A stretch of 64,000 nucleotides of DNA from Rufibacter sp. LB8 (GTDB lineage Bacteria > Bacteroidota > Bacteroidia > Cytophagales > Hymenobacteraceae), in contig NZ_JADALJ010000001.1 in the NCBI RefSeq assembly GCF_014876185.1, positions 3,391,501 through 3,455,500 of the forward strand, written 5' to 3'. Positions 1-10,407 of this stretch are shown one piece after another. Within the stretch, counting starts at the first letter, position 1, and every line of letters begins with the position of its first letter. Made by a program: the position numbers and the translations under genes. Under the pieces are notes generated by a model. The model saw nothing but the letters and a program-made list of their open reading frames with translations. It was not told the origin of the DNA and did no database searches.

Positions 1-87
1 GGCATAAAGGTGATTTCAAGAAACAAAGGCATTTGGAAAAGCAAAGATTATCAAAGCGTACAAATTAAGGAGCCTTTGTAGAAAACT

Positions 88-212
88 GTAGGGGCGTATT
101 GCATACGCCCTGCGCATTCCCGGTCAATTGATGCTCGTAATTGAACTGTATTTTAGAAATGACTTGGAACATTACTGCTGCCACCGCAAGGGCGTATGCA
201 ATACGCCCCTAC
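88..212. repeat. 24-bp perfect inverted repeat pair
   Basis: Positions 88-111 (gtaggggcgtattgcatacg, then ccct) are the exact reverse complement of 189-212, with 77 bases between. Each arm itself contains the self-complementary core gcgtattgcatacgc. This is the layout of a mobile intergenic palindrome pair; no protein is linked to it here. Confidence 0.7.
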
Positions 213-428
213 ATGAAATGCGTGGGCAAATGAAAAAAAACATCTTGAGCCTTCTTAGGAGACGATCTGCGTGCCCCATGCTGTTCGGGATTTCTAATCC
301 CGAACCACTCTGTCGGGGATTTACTAATCCCCGTTGCTGGTCTATTGGGAAATCACATGCACGGGGGGATTGATAAATCTGAAAGTGTGATAGAGCGTTA
401 AATATATCTCAATCATTATTAAAGTACT

Positions 429-462
429 CCCTCACCCTAACCCTCTCCCAGGGGGAGAGGGG
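429..462. repeat. Dispersed CCCTCACCCTAACCC repeat
   Basis: The stretch begins CCCTCACCCTAACCCTCTC and ends in a CCCAGGGGGAGAGGG hairpin. Repeats of this kind are widespread in bacterial intergenic DNA. It lies between the window edge and the 3' end of hemW and may act as a weak terminator; no function is established. Confidence 0.55.
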
Positions 463-475
463 ATTTATCAGGTTT

Positions 476-514
476 CCCGTTTTTGGGCTCGTTTCTGGAA
501 ATGAAGCCGAAAAC
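476..514. repeat. GTTTTTGGC-family hairpin repeat
   Basis: CCCGTTTTTGGGCTCGTTTC and GAAATGAAGCCGAAAACT arms. First copy of the dispersed family in the window, downstream of hemW. Confidence 0.6.
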
Positions 515-527
515 TGAATGCCATATC

Positions 528-1664
528 TTACTCTTCTTTCAGTAAGAACAAATCCAGGGCGATTTCATCGGCCAGCAACTTCCCTTCCTCAGTTAAAAGC
601 AACACGCCTTCGTTTTCTTGCATAAGGCCTTTGGCGATAATCTGCTGGAGGTACGACGCGTGCAAGGCTACTAAATCCACATTCCATTTCGACCTTATAT
701 AATGCGTGTCACAGCCCCAGCTGGTTCTGAGGGTGGTCATCACATATTCGTTCACGCGGTCTTCTACGGTCAGTTCTTCTACGGTGCAGGGCAGTTGGCC
801 CTGGCTCAGTGCCTGTACGTACTGTGGGTTGTGGGCCACGTTGAACTGCCGGCTTTTGCCATTGAAGGAATGCGCACTGGGCCCGATGCCGACGTACGGT
901 GTCTGCCGCCAGTAGCTGCTGTTATGCTTGCTTTCAAAACCGGGCTGGCAGAAGTTGGAGATTTCGTAGTGCAGGAAGCCGTGGGTTTTGGCCTGGGTCA
1001 TTAAGAGTTCAAACTGCTGCGCCACGCTTTCTTCCTCGGCGGGTGTGAACGTTCCTTTTTTCAACCTGTGCCCCAGAACGGTGTTGGGCTCAATGGTGAG
1101 GGCGTAGCAGGAAAGGTGCTGTACGTTCAGCGCGAAGGCCTTGGCCAAATCCTGTTCCCAGAGCGCTTCGTCTTCGGCGGGAATTCCGTAGATCAAATCC
1201 AGAGATATGTTATCAAAACCTAGTTCCTGCGCCAGTTGAATGCACCCCTCGGCCTCCCCAGCGGTGTGCGGACGGTTCATCAACTGTAGATGCGGGTTGT
1301 GGAACGACTGCACGCCAATGCTTAATCTATTCACGGGTGATTGGCTGAGTAATAGCAGTTTTTCGGGCGTAAGGTCGTCGGGGTTGGCTTCCACTGTGAT
1401 TTCTGCGGCTGGATTTATCGGGAAGACGAGGTGAATGGTATCCAGCAGGCCTTGCAGTTCCGCTACTGATAAAATGGAAGGCGTGCCACCGCCGAAGTAA
1501 ATAGTGTCAATGGTTTCGCCGGACAGGTAATTTTGTTGCAGGCGAATTTCCTGGTGCATGGCAGCCAGCACGGCTTCTTTCAGCTTTAAGGACGTGCTGA
1601 AGTGGAAGTCGCAGTAATGGCAGGCTTGTTTACAGAAAGGGATGTGCAGATATATTCCGGCCAA
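528..1664 (-). CDS. hemW: HemW-like radical SAM protein (coproporphyrinogen III oxidase-like)
   Basis: A 378-residue radical SAM protein. Near the start (residues 11-18) it has the cluster-binding CX3CX2C motif, FCKQACHYC, followed by the GGGTPS motif typical of HemN/HemW. Length and C-terminal HemN-like domain fit HemW, which is thought to be a haem chaperone rather than a true coproporphyrinogen dehydrogenase; HemN proper is longer. It is cytoplasmic and iron-sulphur dependent. The gene stands alone, divergent from the outer-membrane protein at 1745. The start at 1664 puts the usual MxxIYLHIPFC opening at the N-terminus. Confidence 0.9.
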   Translation of the reverse strand: MAGIYLHIPFCKQACHYCDFHFSTSLKLKEAVLAAMHQEIRLQQNYLSGETIDTIYFGGGTPSILSVAELQGLLDTIHLVFPINPAAEITVEANPDDLTPEKLLLLSQSPVNRLSIGVQSFHNPHLQLMNRPHTAGEAEGCIQLAQELGFDNISLDLIYGIPAEDEALWEQDLAKAFALNVQHLSCYALTIEPNTVLGHRLKKGTFTPAEEESVAQQFELLMTQAKTHGFLHYEISNFCQPGFESKHNSSYWRQTPYVGIGPSAHSFNGKSRQFNVAHNPQYVQALSQGQLPCTVEELTVEDRVNEYVMTTLRTSWGCDTHYIRSKWNVDLVALHASYLQQIIAKGLMQENEGVLLLTEEGKLLADEIALDLFLLKEE

Positions 1665-1744
1665 AATGCGGTAATGGGGTTTTTAAACGTTGTATTCCAG
1701 CGGAGCGCCATCTAATGTAAGCGGCAACCCGTACCTTAGACACC

Positions 1745-3541
1745 ATGAAGGCAAGGCTGAGTTCCGGTTGCGTCCACAAGAAGTTTCGGCAAAGATACAG
1801 AATTACGGCTCTGTTTCTGGGCCTATGGCTGTGCGGCTTTCTGGCGCAGGCCCAGCAAGACCGCCGCGTGGTGCAGATTCTCGCTGAAACCCCGCAGGCC
1901 ATGACCGTCTGGAAGAAATGGCAACCCAAACTCACCGCCAAAGACTCTTTGGGCACGCGGCAGGAACTCCAGAACTGGGTCTTGCAACTGCACCAGGAAG
2001 GTTACCTCACCGCTTCTATTGACAGCCTCAGCCTGGTAAAAGACACTTTGCGCGTGTTTGCCTACACCGGCCAGCAATACCAGTGGGCATCTCTTCGAAA
2101 CGGAAACGTAGGCGAAGGTCTGCTGGAAAGCGTGGGTTTCCGGGAAAAGATGTACCAGAACACACCATTCCGCCCGGCGGAATTTGCGCGGCTCCAGCAG
2201 GCTATCTTGCGCGAAGCCGAGAACTCGGGTTTCCCTTATGCTACCGTAAAAATAGACTCCCTCCGGATTTTTGACGACCACCTGGACGGCGTGTTGCACG
2301 TGGTACGCGGGCCGCACATGGTCATTGATTCCATCCAGATTATTGGCACAAGCAAGTTGCAGCAAACGGCGTTGTACCGGTACACGCAGCTTTTTCCGGG
2401 GCAGCCGTTCTCGCAGCAGCGCTTGGAGGCGGCGGCGCGGGCGCTCAGGCAATTGCCCTTCGTGCGCGTTAGCCGGGAGCCCGAAGTGTTGTTCGCCAAA
2501 AACCAGGCCCGCCTCTATTTCTTCCTGGAAGAGAAAAAATCGAATCAGTTTGACGGCATCATCGGGTTTTTGCCAGACCCCAACTCCACAGAGAACAAGC
2601 TGCTAATCACCGGCGAAGTGAACCTGCAGGTGCGCAACCTGCGCGGCAGCGGCAAGCAGATTGGGCTGCACTGGCGCAAGGTGGACCGCAATTCGCAGCT
2701 CATGGACGTGGAATACCGGCACCCGCATTTCTTTTCCACGCCCTTTGAGGTGGCCGCGCTGTTCCATCTGTATAAACAAGATACCTCGTTTTTGAATTTG
2801 CGCCCGCGGCTAGAGGTAGCCTACCCTTTGTCAACCACCAGCCGCGTCACGGTGTTTGGCGAGTTGCTGAGCAGTCAGTTGTTGTCGCCGGAGGCTTTGC
2901 GGCAGCGCACCTCAGATTCCTCGGCCATTGACGCCAACTTCACTTCGTATGGCCTGTCTTATGCCTATGCCAACCTGGACGACCTGTTTTTTCCGCGCAA
3001 GGGCACGCAGGCGTATTTTCAGGGAGCCGTGGGCCAGAAACGGATTCTGCGCAACGCCCGCATTGAAGGCAGTTTCTATGACACATTGCAGCTAAGCACC
3101 ACGCAACTCTCGGTGGCCGGGCGGGTGGAGCGGTACTGGCCCGTGACCCGGAACGGCGTTCTGCTCACCCGTCTTCGTGGCGAGGCGCTCCTGAACCAAC
3201 GCCTGTATTTGAACGAGTTGTTCCGGCTGGGTGGCCTGGCCTCTCTGCGCGGCTTTGATGATTATTCGTTTTACGCCTCGTCTTTTGGCATCAGTACGCT
3301 GGAGTACCGGCAATATACCGGTGAAGATTCGTATGTTTTCCTGCTGTATGACCAGGGATATCTGCGAAGAGACCTGCCGGAGGGAAAAAATTATCAGTGG
3401 GTGACGGGCGTGGGCGGCGGCATTAGCTTCAGCACGGGAGTGGGTGTGTTTCAGTTAGTTTACTCGGTGGGGCGCACGCCGCAGGAGCCGTTTAGCCTAA
3501 CAAGAGGCAAGATTCACTTCGGGATTACAGGCCGTTTTTAG
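1745..3541 (+). CDS. Omp85/BamA-TamA family outer-membrane protein
   Basis: A 598-residue exported protein. Residues about 20-37 form a hydrophobic signal segment ending LAQAQ. The first half carries POTRA-like repeats, and the second half is a beta-barrel of the bacterial surface antigen (Omp85) family, with RGFDDYSFY-type motifs near residue 500 and an aromatic C-terminal end (GITGRF). Family members insert or assemble outer-membrane proteins, or move lipids. At about 600 residues it resembles TamA or the short BamA-like proteins of Bacteroidetes more than the essential BamA, which is usually longer. The first ATG was chosen; a start a few codons later is possible. Confidence 0.8.
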   Translation: MKARLSSGCVHKKFRQRYRITALFLGLWLCGFLAQAQQDRRVVQILAETPQAMTVWKKWQPKLTAKDSLGTRQELQNWVLQLHQEGYLTASIDSLSLVKDTLRVFAYTGQQYQWASLRNGNVGEGLLESVGFREKMYQNTPFRPAEFARLQQAILREAENSGFPYATVKIDSLRIFDDHLDGVLHVVRGPHMVIDSIQIIGTSKLQQTALYRYTQLFPGQPFSQQRLEAAARALRQLPFVRVSREPEVLFAKNQARLYFFLEEKKSNQFDGIIGFLPDPNSTENKLLITGEVNLQVRNLRGSGKQIGLHWRKVDRNSQLMDVEYRHPHFFSTPFEVAALFHLYKQDTSFLNLRPRLEVAYPLSTTSRVTVFGELLSSQLLSPEALRQRTSDSSAIDANFTSYGLSYAYANLDDLFFPRKGTQAYFQGAVGQKRILRNARIEGSFYDTLQLSTTQLSVAGRVERYWPVTRNGVLLTRLRGEALLNQRLYLNELFRLGGLASLRGFDDYSFYASSFGISTLEYRQYTGEDSYVFLLYDQGYLRRDLPEGKNYQWVTGVGGGISFSTGVGVFQLVYSVGRTPQEPFSLTRGKIHFGITGRF

Positions 3542-3571
3542 CCTCTAAATTGAAAATGATGCAAAAAACGT

Positions 3572-3602
3572 TTGGAGGATATAGAAAAAGCCCCTACATT
3601 TG
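3572..3602 (+). promoter_or_regulatory. Bacteroidetes-type promoter of the tRNA gene
   Basis: TTG at 3572-3574 is followed after 20 bases by TACATTTG at 3595-3602. This matches the Bacteroidetes sigma-ABfr consensus (TTG, about 19-21 bases, TAnnTTTG). It ends 12 bases before the mature tRNA, as expected for a tRNA promoter. Confidence 0.65.
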
Positions 3603-3614
3603 TATTACAAACAG

Positions 3615-5215
<1,601 letters not shown>

Positions 5216-5348
5216 AAGATAAAGATTTGGACTTCAGCTAATTTACAAAACCTAAAGGAGTTTTGCCAGATTCGTTGAGATCGATTTAATGGGCATGGTA
5301 TCCATAGTTACATCAAAAGACACAAAACTAAGCTTGCCTTAAGTAGAA

Positions 5349-5396
5349 CCGTGGCAATGTGGAGAACCCTTGATTGGGTGTCCCACATTGCCACGG
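5349..5396. repeat. Hairpin repeat with 14-bp stem
   Basis: CCGTGGCAATGTGG at 5349-5362 pairs perfectly with CCACATTGCCACGG at 5383-5396 around a 20-base loop containing the partly paired AACCC/GGGTG. A diverged relative lies at 6451-6499. Confidence 0.65.
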
Positions 5397-5505
5397 CTTA
5401 GTAGAAGTGGTGTCTGTTTTTATAATAAGCGGATGACCATTGTTACCGGCAGTCAATGCCTATGACTCCCAAGCGAAGGAAGGGCATTCATTCCGGTGCG
5501 AAGTT

Positions 5506-5626
5506 AGCCCGCGTTCCGGACACGGGTTCTCTGCGCCAAGGTTGTACGCAGAAAATGGGTATCCCCTGACGGGGACCCTCCGCATTTTCTGCGTCTCCAC
5601 CTTGCCCTCAGTCCATCCCGCGGGCT
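5506..5626. repeat. 121-nt nested imperfect palindrome
   Basis: Nested arms match from outside to inside: AGCCCGCG (5506-5513) with CGCGGGCT (5619-5626), CCAAGGT with ACCTTG, ACGCAGAAAATG (5546-5557) with CATTTTCTGCGT (5583-5594), and TCCCC with GGGGA at the tip. The structure could be a folded RNA, a dispersed repeat or a recombination site. It sits just upstream of the RadC-like gene. Confidence 0.55.
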
Positions 5627-5671
5627 GATAGGGCACCATAATCAATTTCCTACCTTTAAAACTGTACGATT

Positions 5672-6142
5672 ATGGAAAAGCGCATTGTAAAATCAGAGCC
5701 TTGCAGAGTAGCAGAAGTAAAATTGACTTACCGTTCAAAGGTGAGACCGACCGACATGACTAAGATTACCTGCTCAGTTGATATCTATGGGTTGCTGGAA
5801 CAAAACTGGGACAAGGGCAAGTTGGAGTTTGTGGAGCAATTCAAGGTTCTGCTGCTTAACCGAGCTAATAAGGTGCTGGGTCTTTATGAACTTTCTACAG
5901 GCGGAGTGGCAGGAACGGTAGCTGACCCTAAGCTCATCTTTGTAGCCGCGTTAAAAGCATGTGCCTCTGCCATTATCCTGTGTCATAACCATCCATCCGG
6001 CAACTTGCAGCCAAGCGCAGCTGATATCCAACTGACAAAGAAAATAAAAGAGGGAGGCAGCCTTCTGGATATAGCTGTCCTAGATCACATCATCCTTACC
6101 AGTGAGGGATATTACTCCTTCGCTGACGAGGGGCTCTTATGA
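5672..6142 (+). CDS. RadC-like JAB-domain protein
   Basis: A 156-residue protein with the RadC JAB/MPN fold. The metal-binding HNHPSG motif lies near residue 110 and is followed by a downstream Asp in the usual spacing. It lacks the N-terminal helix-hairpin-helix of chromosomal RadC, which is typical of the short copies carried on mobile elements. Its role is unknown; family members are predicted metallo-isopeptidases or nuclease-like proteins. It lies downstream of the recombinase on the opposite strand and has its own terminator, so it is probably cargo of the same element. Confidence 0.85.
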   Translation: MEKRIVKSEPCRVAEVKLTYRSKVRPTDMTKITCSVDIYGLLEQNWDKGKLEFVEQFKVLLLNRANKVLGLYELSTGGVAGTVADPKLIFVAALKACASAIILCHNHPSGNLQPSAADIQLTKKIKEGGSLLDIAVLDHIILTSEGYYSFADEGLL

Positions 6143-6155
6143 GCCCCTCTTTTTT
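6128..6155 (+). terminator. Intrinsic terminator overlapping the RadC-like stop codon
   Basis: GAGGGGCTC (6128-6136), a 4-base loop, then GAGCCCCTC (6141-6149) followed by a run of T. The TGA stop of the RadC-like gene lies inside the hairpin. Confidence 0.8.
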
Positions 6156-6450
6156 GCCCGTTAAGTCGATGGCCTGTGATCATTGGTCTAAAGCTTTGCA
6201 TGATATTCGCGAACACGAGGAGTGTTCGGCAAGATGTATTTTTGTCCACAAAAATGCCCTTTGCCCTCAAGGGCATAGTCGAATCCGCTGCGGAACTTGC
6301 GGTTTCAGATCTCCTGAATAGCATAAATTTCATTAGATGAATCGGGGTGCCCAATGGAAATACTTCTGCCCCGTGATGTTTACGCGACCTTTTTTAACAG
6401 CGCTGCTCATCTACCCTTCTCATACATTTACTTTTACCCAACCCAAGCGG

Positions 6451-6499
6451 TAGCCGTGGAAATATGGAAAACCCTCTGCGGGTTTCCAACATTTCCACA
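6451..6499. repeat. Imperfect hairpin related to the one at 5349
   Basis: The arm TAGCCGTGGAAATATGGAAA faces TTTCCAACATTTCCACA across a short loop with ACCC/GGGT. Base order parallels the 5349-5396 hairpin, so the two look like diverged copies of one repeat. Confidence 0.45.
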
Positions 6500-6523
6500 A
6501 CATGGTGGCGGTAGCTTCTTTTT

Positions 6524-6715
6524 TTAAATGAGGTTGAAAAGCTCCTCATCCTCAGCTTTAAACTTATTGATGTCAGTGAGGAAAAGAGTATGCATTCCAT
6601 CACTCAGGTAGCCAGCGGGCTTAATAGAATCTCCATCAGTTGTTTTCCGTGGCACTATCAATATACTCTTCAACTCTTTCTCACTTGTAAGATTAACGTA
6701 TCGCCTAAAGTTTTG
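6524..6715 (-). pseudogene. C-terminal gene remnant, unknown family
   Basis: An open frame of about 63 codons with convincing protein composition (contains RYVNLTSEKELKSI and TLFLTDINKFKAEDEELF) ends at a TAA at 6524. There is no usable start: a TAG closes the frame at 6716-6718, and the sequence upstream in other frames is full of stops. It looks like the tail of a decayed gene. The family is not recognised. Confidence 0.4.
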
Positions 6716-8991
6716 CTAGAGTGCCTCTGTATTTACATTTGGTTTCAAAATTGAGCTAAGTAGGTATTGCAACTGCATAAGTATCATACTATTGCACATA
6801 GAAACAAATGAAATTCTCTGGATTGAAAATCCTAACACTACCCTTGGCCAAAAGAGATATGCAGTATCACATTTCTTTCTCTCTTTCATTGTTAGGCACG
6901 GCACTAAAGTACCCATCCCATATAATTTCCTATTTACGGCAAGAAGGTAGCCGCCGTGGGAATAGGGAGTCCACTTTAGCTATTCCTATGCAATTGGGCA
7001 ATGGAGGTGTTTAGTTCGCCAAAAATTGTCGGCCCTGCCAATTTCAAACCCATTAAGTTTGACACTTATTCTTAAAATGCATCTGATTTCCTGAAAATCA
7101 GGAGACAATATGTTCTCCAAACCAAGTGGACGGGTACTGACTGTTCTTATACTCCTTAAAAGGGTTTTCATTTCTATATATATAGATCAGCCAGAGCAGA
7201 ATCACTTGATTCATAGTGAATATTCACGCCTTTCTAGTATTTCACCTTTGGTACAGTTATCAGATATTGCCACAGGTTGAAAACATAATTTACTGCTTGG
7301 TTTAGGATTCCTTTCTTGCAGGCACAAGTAATAACCTTCTTCCAAGGACAGAATGGGAAAATCCCTTTCTAACACAGTTCGGAAAGTACAAAGCTCATTC
7401 CTAAACTTCCCAAATGAAGCTCAGACAACTGGGCAACACCTCGAATCAACTTCCTCTCCTGGCCTAATTAGCATGGCGGAATTGCATTGAGGCGCATTGA
7501 TACCGTGATTAACCATTTTTTCCTTTTCAATGCCCAGTTCCACTATTTGGATAAGGCGTTTAGGCAAGCTCAAGAATTAACATGGTCTGCGGAAGCCAAG
7601 GGGCTGACCACCTAATGTGACTAGCAAAAGTGGTGCAGTACCCACTAAAAAAACGGACTGGTCTCGTTCAGAAGTTTCAACGAGAGGTGGAAACCGAAAA
7701 ACCTTATGAGTAGGGAGGTCTTAAAAAGCAGAAGAAGATGTGCGAAGCAATGTTGAAAAGTACAGTGGATCGTGACCACAGGTCTGATTGGTGCGAAGGG
7801 GAAACCCAAACCCAAGCAAAAAACATAGCAAGGGCCAATTATGTGCAAAAATATCCTCATGATGACTTGAACAAAACTGTCAATGAGGTAAAACCCCGTT
7901 TGTCAATGGCAACTGATGTCCTGAGATGAAATTAGTAAGCACATGCAAAAATTCACACAGTGCTAATTTCCGCCCTAATACTCTTTTAGCGACGGTGATG
8001 AGCCCAATGGCTTGTTCTCTTTGAGTCAGGAATCATAAAGACCCCGAATCACCTCCGTTGGTTGTTGTATATACAGAAAGAAATGATTGTCAGGAGGTAG
8101 ACCTACTCAGGATGCGCCTTCTCTTTACAACGATATGCTTACCGTGAGTTTCTTGGCTAATGTTGTTGCAAGGAAAGGGTATATAGTAATCACCTTAAGG
8201 AATATACTATATCTTACCCAAAGAAGCAACGGCTTTCATTCAAGCATAGGTGGTGCACCTGAACGATGCGTTTACCCGGCGATTGGGAGTCTATGCCCTT
8301 TCTGGTGAGACTGCCGCGCAACACTTCAGCAAGGGAGTCTTACCTGCTTATTTACACTTGGGGTTTTTAACCACCTTGTATCCAAGTTTTGCATTTCCAG
8401 CATCTGCTATCACTAAACTAGGGGGAATCCTTACCCAGGTCAAAAACTCCTTTGCAAACCTCAAAGTAGGGTTTGAATACGAAGACCAGACCTTTACCAT
8501 AGGTATTTACTAACTATAGGGAGGCGGTTGATGTTGAAGGGGTGGATAAAAAGTGTCAGTGGGAAAGATTAGGATGGTTTATCTTAAAATCAAGCAGGCA
8601 TCTTGGAAGGCAAACAAAGGGGGACGCATAAAGGAATAACAGCTATGACTAGGCGGCAAAATCACGCATTAAACTGTGAAAAACAACGCACTTCTTATAG
8701 TTCACATGAGCTTCGTCTATTTGATATTGCAATAGGTGAAAGTGGTCGTACAAGCCAAGCGAAGGAAACCCATATTTGACAGAGGGAGAAATCTATCCTC
8801 CAAAAAAAGGAGAACCAAACGTGTGCAGATTTGGAGGTGTTTGAGGCATAGACATGTTTATTAGCGGCTTTTCTTGCCCAGTGATTTATTTTTTCGGCAA
8901 AAAAAAGCTGCTAGGTTTTATATTCACTTCATTGCACTGCTCTAGTCAGATACTGATAGAGAACTTTAAGGGGATTTAAGCTTTTTACATA

Positions 8992-9225
8992 CTATTGAAT
9001 GCTATCCACTTTCTCTAACTGAGCCATAAAGGCTACATATGCATTCAGGCTGCCGGGTGTTACTGCCTTCTCCTGCACTTTAGTTACTTAACCTTTGATT
9101 GCATAGAGTGTAAGGGCGCCAAGAGCCCGGCCCAGTATCAGAGTCATTTTATTAGCCCCTGCTTCCTCAATAAAAGGAAAGGCCTCTCCAAAGTCCATAC
9201 TTACCGGAATGCACGCCACAAAACT
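8992..9225 (-). pseudogene. Gene remnant with in-frame stop, unknown family
   Basis: On the minus strand a protein-like frame reads from about 9225 (contains MDFGEAFPFIEEAGANKMTL), meets an in-frame TAA near 9094, and continues in the same frame (VTKVQEKAVTPGSLNAYV, then AQLEKVDSIQ) to a stop at 8992. Composition on both sides of the stop suggests one former gene. Family not recognised. Confidence 0.4.
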
Positions 9226-9345
9226 ACTTGAAGCTAATCATTCTGGCTGCTTTTTGATTTGGAGCGCCATCAAAAGAAGGACACAATTTTGTAAGGCAGG
9301 TTACTGTATTTCAAATCTTCCAAGATGATTCCTTTAATGGAAGAA

Positions 9346-9462
9346 TATTCAGTGTGAAGAAAATTCCGAGAATAATGCTGATTCCTGGGGCCTGTCAATA
9401 AGCAAAGAGCTGGATACCTATAAAATAATCATGGAACTTTTAACAACAGAAGGTCAGTGAAT
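9346..9462 (+). pseudogene. Short C-terminal gene remnant
   Basis: About 38 plus-strand codons (contains CEENSENNADSWGLSISKEL and IIMELLTTEGQ) read to a TGA at 9460-9462. Upstream sequence is open only in other frames, so this looks like a frameshifted gene tail. Family not recognised. Confidence 0.35.
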
Positions 9463-9600
9463 GACAAAGGGTTGACCCCCCTTAGTGACAAAACAAAAAT
9501 TGGAATAGGTTTCACCGCCTCCCCTAGACATGAAGGTTTATGAACAAGGCTGAGGTGAAATCTGAAAAGTATTTACATGTAGAATTTAAAAATTGAAACA

Positions 9601-10257
9601 ATGGAAACTATTCAAATTACACAAACCGAAGTAAGTTTTAAAGATCCTTTTCAGCCAGTTGTTTCCCAACCTATCGAAGGGGAAGCCACAGAGTCCTTTT
9701 CTATTGAAGTATCTGGCCTAGGCCAACTGACTGGGATCTCCTACACTGTTCCAGCACATTCTGAAGGCAGGATAAAAGCAAATCTGCAAATTTCTGCACT
9801 GTCAAGCGCCGATGTGAAAAATCTGAATGATTTGGCACTGGGCATGCTGGACGCCTCTTACAAAGAGGAAATAAAAGAGTATGAGAAGACTTCGGCGAGC
9901 GCTAATATCTCCGTTTGGTCATGGTTCTTCGGTGGGGGAGGCGCCTCTGCGTCGTATGAGAAGACAAAGGAAACAATGAAATCCAAGGGGCTCAGTGACG
10001 CGCAGATTACAATGCTTATGGACGCTTTCCTGGAGCGGGCAAAGAGTATGTCAACCGTGGAAATCGATTTCTATGTCAATAATTCGGCAAACGACTATTC
10101 CGTTAGCGGGGATCTTTATCTCTATACCGTTTCCGGAACGATTAAGACGGAGAAAGGTACGGCACAGTATCGCATGCTGGCTGACCAAGCGAACGCCGGT
10201 GGTCCACCGCCCACTGGGGGAGGAGCGCCTTCCTCGGGGACTATTAAGTTAAATTAA
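9601..10257 (+). CDS. Unknown protein with Gly/Trp/Phe-rich hydrophobic loop, partner of a protease gene
   Basis: A 218-residue protein I do not recognise. No signal peptide is seen. Residues 30-90 look beta-rich then helical. Residues 98-118 hold a striking aromatic-glycine stretch (SVWSWFFGGGG) flanked by SASAN and ASASYEK, followed by a charged helix at about 120-150. Residues 153-195 are again beta-like, and the tail from 199 is Gly/Pro-rich and flexible. The next gene, 150 bases downstream on the same strand, encodes a trypsin-like protease, but a strong hairpin lies between. The aromatic-glycine loop between polar strands is what a membrane-inserting segment can look like; a protease-controlled pore-former is a speculation from layout only. 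Confidence 0.75.
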   Translation: METIQITQTEVSFKDPFQPVVSQPIEGEATESFSIEVSGLGQLTGISYTVPAHSEGRIKANLQISALSSADVKNLNDLALGMLDASYKEEIKEYEKTSASANISVWSWFFGGGGASASYEKTKETMKSKGLSDAQITMLMDAFLERAKSMSTVEIDFYVNNSANDYSVSGDLYLYTVSGTIKTEKGTAQYRMLADQANAGGPPPTGGGAPSSGTIKLN

Positions 10258-10274
10258 CCTCTGGTCCCAGAGGG

Positions 10275-10331
10275 CATCATAAGGATTCATGATGTCATAC
10301 GCGGCATCATGAATCCTTATGATGAATTTTT
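10275..10331. terminator. Strong hairpin (20-bp perfect stem) followed by T-run
   Basis: CATCATAAGGATTCATGATG (10275-10294) pairs perfectly with 10305-10324 around a 10-base loop, followed by AATTTTTA. It probably terminates or attenuates transcription between the 9601 gene and the protease gene. A second small palindrome (GGCAGGCATTGCCTGCC) follows at 10342-10358. Confidence 0.65.
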
Positions 10332-10407
10332 ACTTTAGTTAGGCAGGCATTGCCTGCCCTAGTCCGTGTAAGGTATTGTAATTGCAAATTAAGTTTAAAA
10401 CCGAGTC

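Larger units (their letters stand above)
1..527. other. Intergenic region rich in short repeats
   Basis: No gene can be supported here. Two frames are open from the window edge to stops near positions 61-81, so the 3' end of an unseen gene is possible but cannot be identified. The rest holds short palindromes that look like dispersed intergenic repeats: a 24-bp inverted pair at 88-111 and 189-212, small palindromes at 283-305 and 314-333 (TTCGGGATT/AATCCCGAA type), a CCCTCACCCTAACCCTCTC-type repeat at 429-462 that is common in bacterial intergenic DNA, and one copy of the window-wide GTTTTTGGC hairpin at 476-514. Confidence 0.6.
6143..9600. other. 3.4-kb region without intact genes (gene remains)
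   Basis: No intact gene can be supported. Short stretches with protein-like codon use appear on both strands but are cut by stops and frameshifts: 6524-6715 minus, 8992-9225 minus and 9346-9462 plus are given separately. A hairpin at 6451-6499 (CCGTGGAAATATGG arm) resembles that at 5349-5396. The remaining 6.7-9.0 kb shows only short spurious open frames to me. Confidence 0.5.

Noticed and set aside
7738-7929. 63-codon plus-strand frame as transposase remnant
   Set aside because: Composition is mildly protein-like, but no transposase motif could be recognised.
8250-8513. 87-codon plus-strand frame
   Set aside because: No ribosome site, no family resemblance and a conflicting overlapping frame; left as part of the decayed region.
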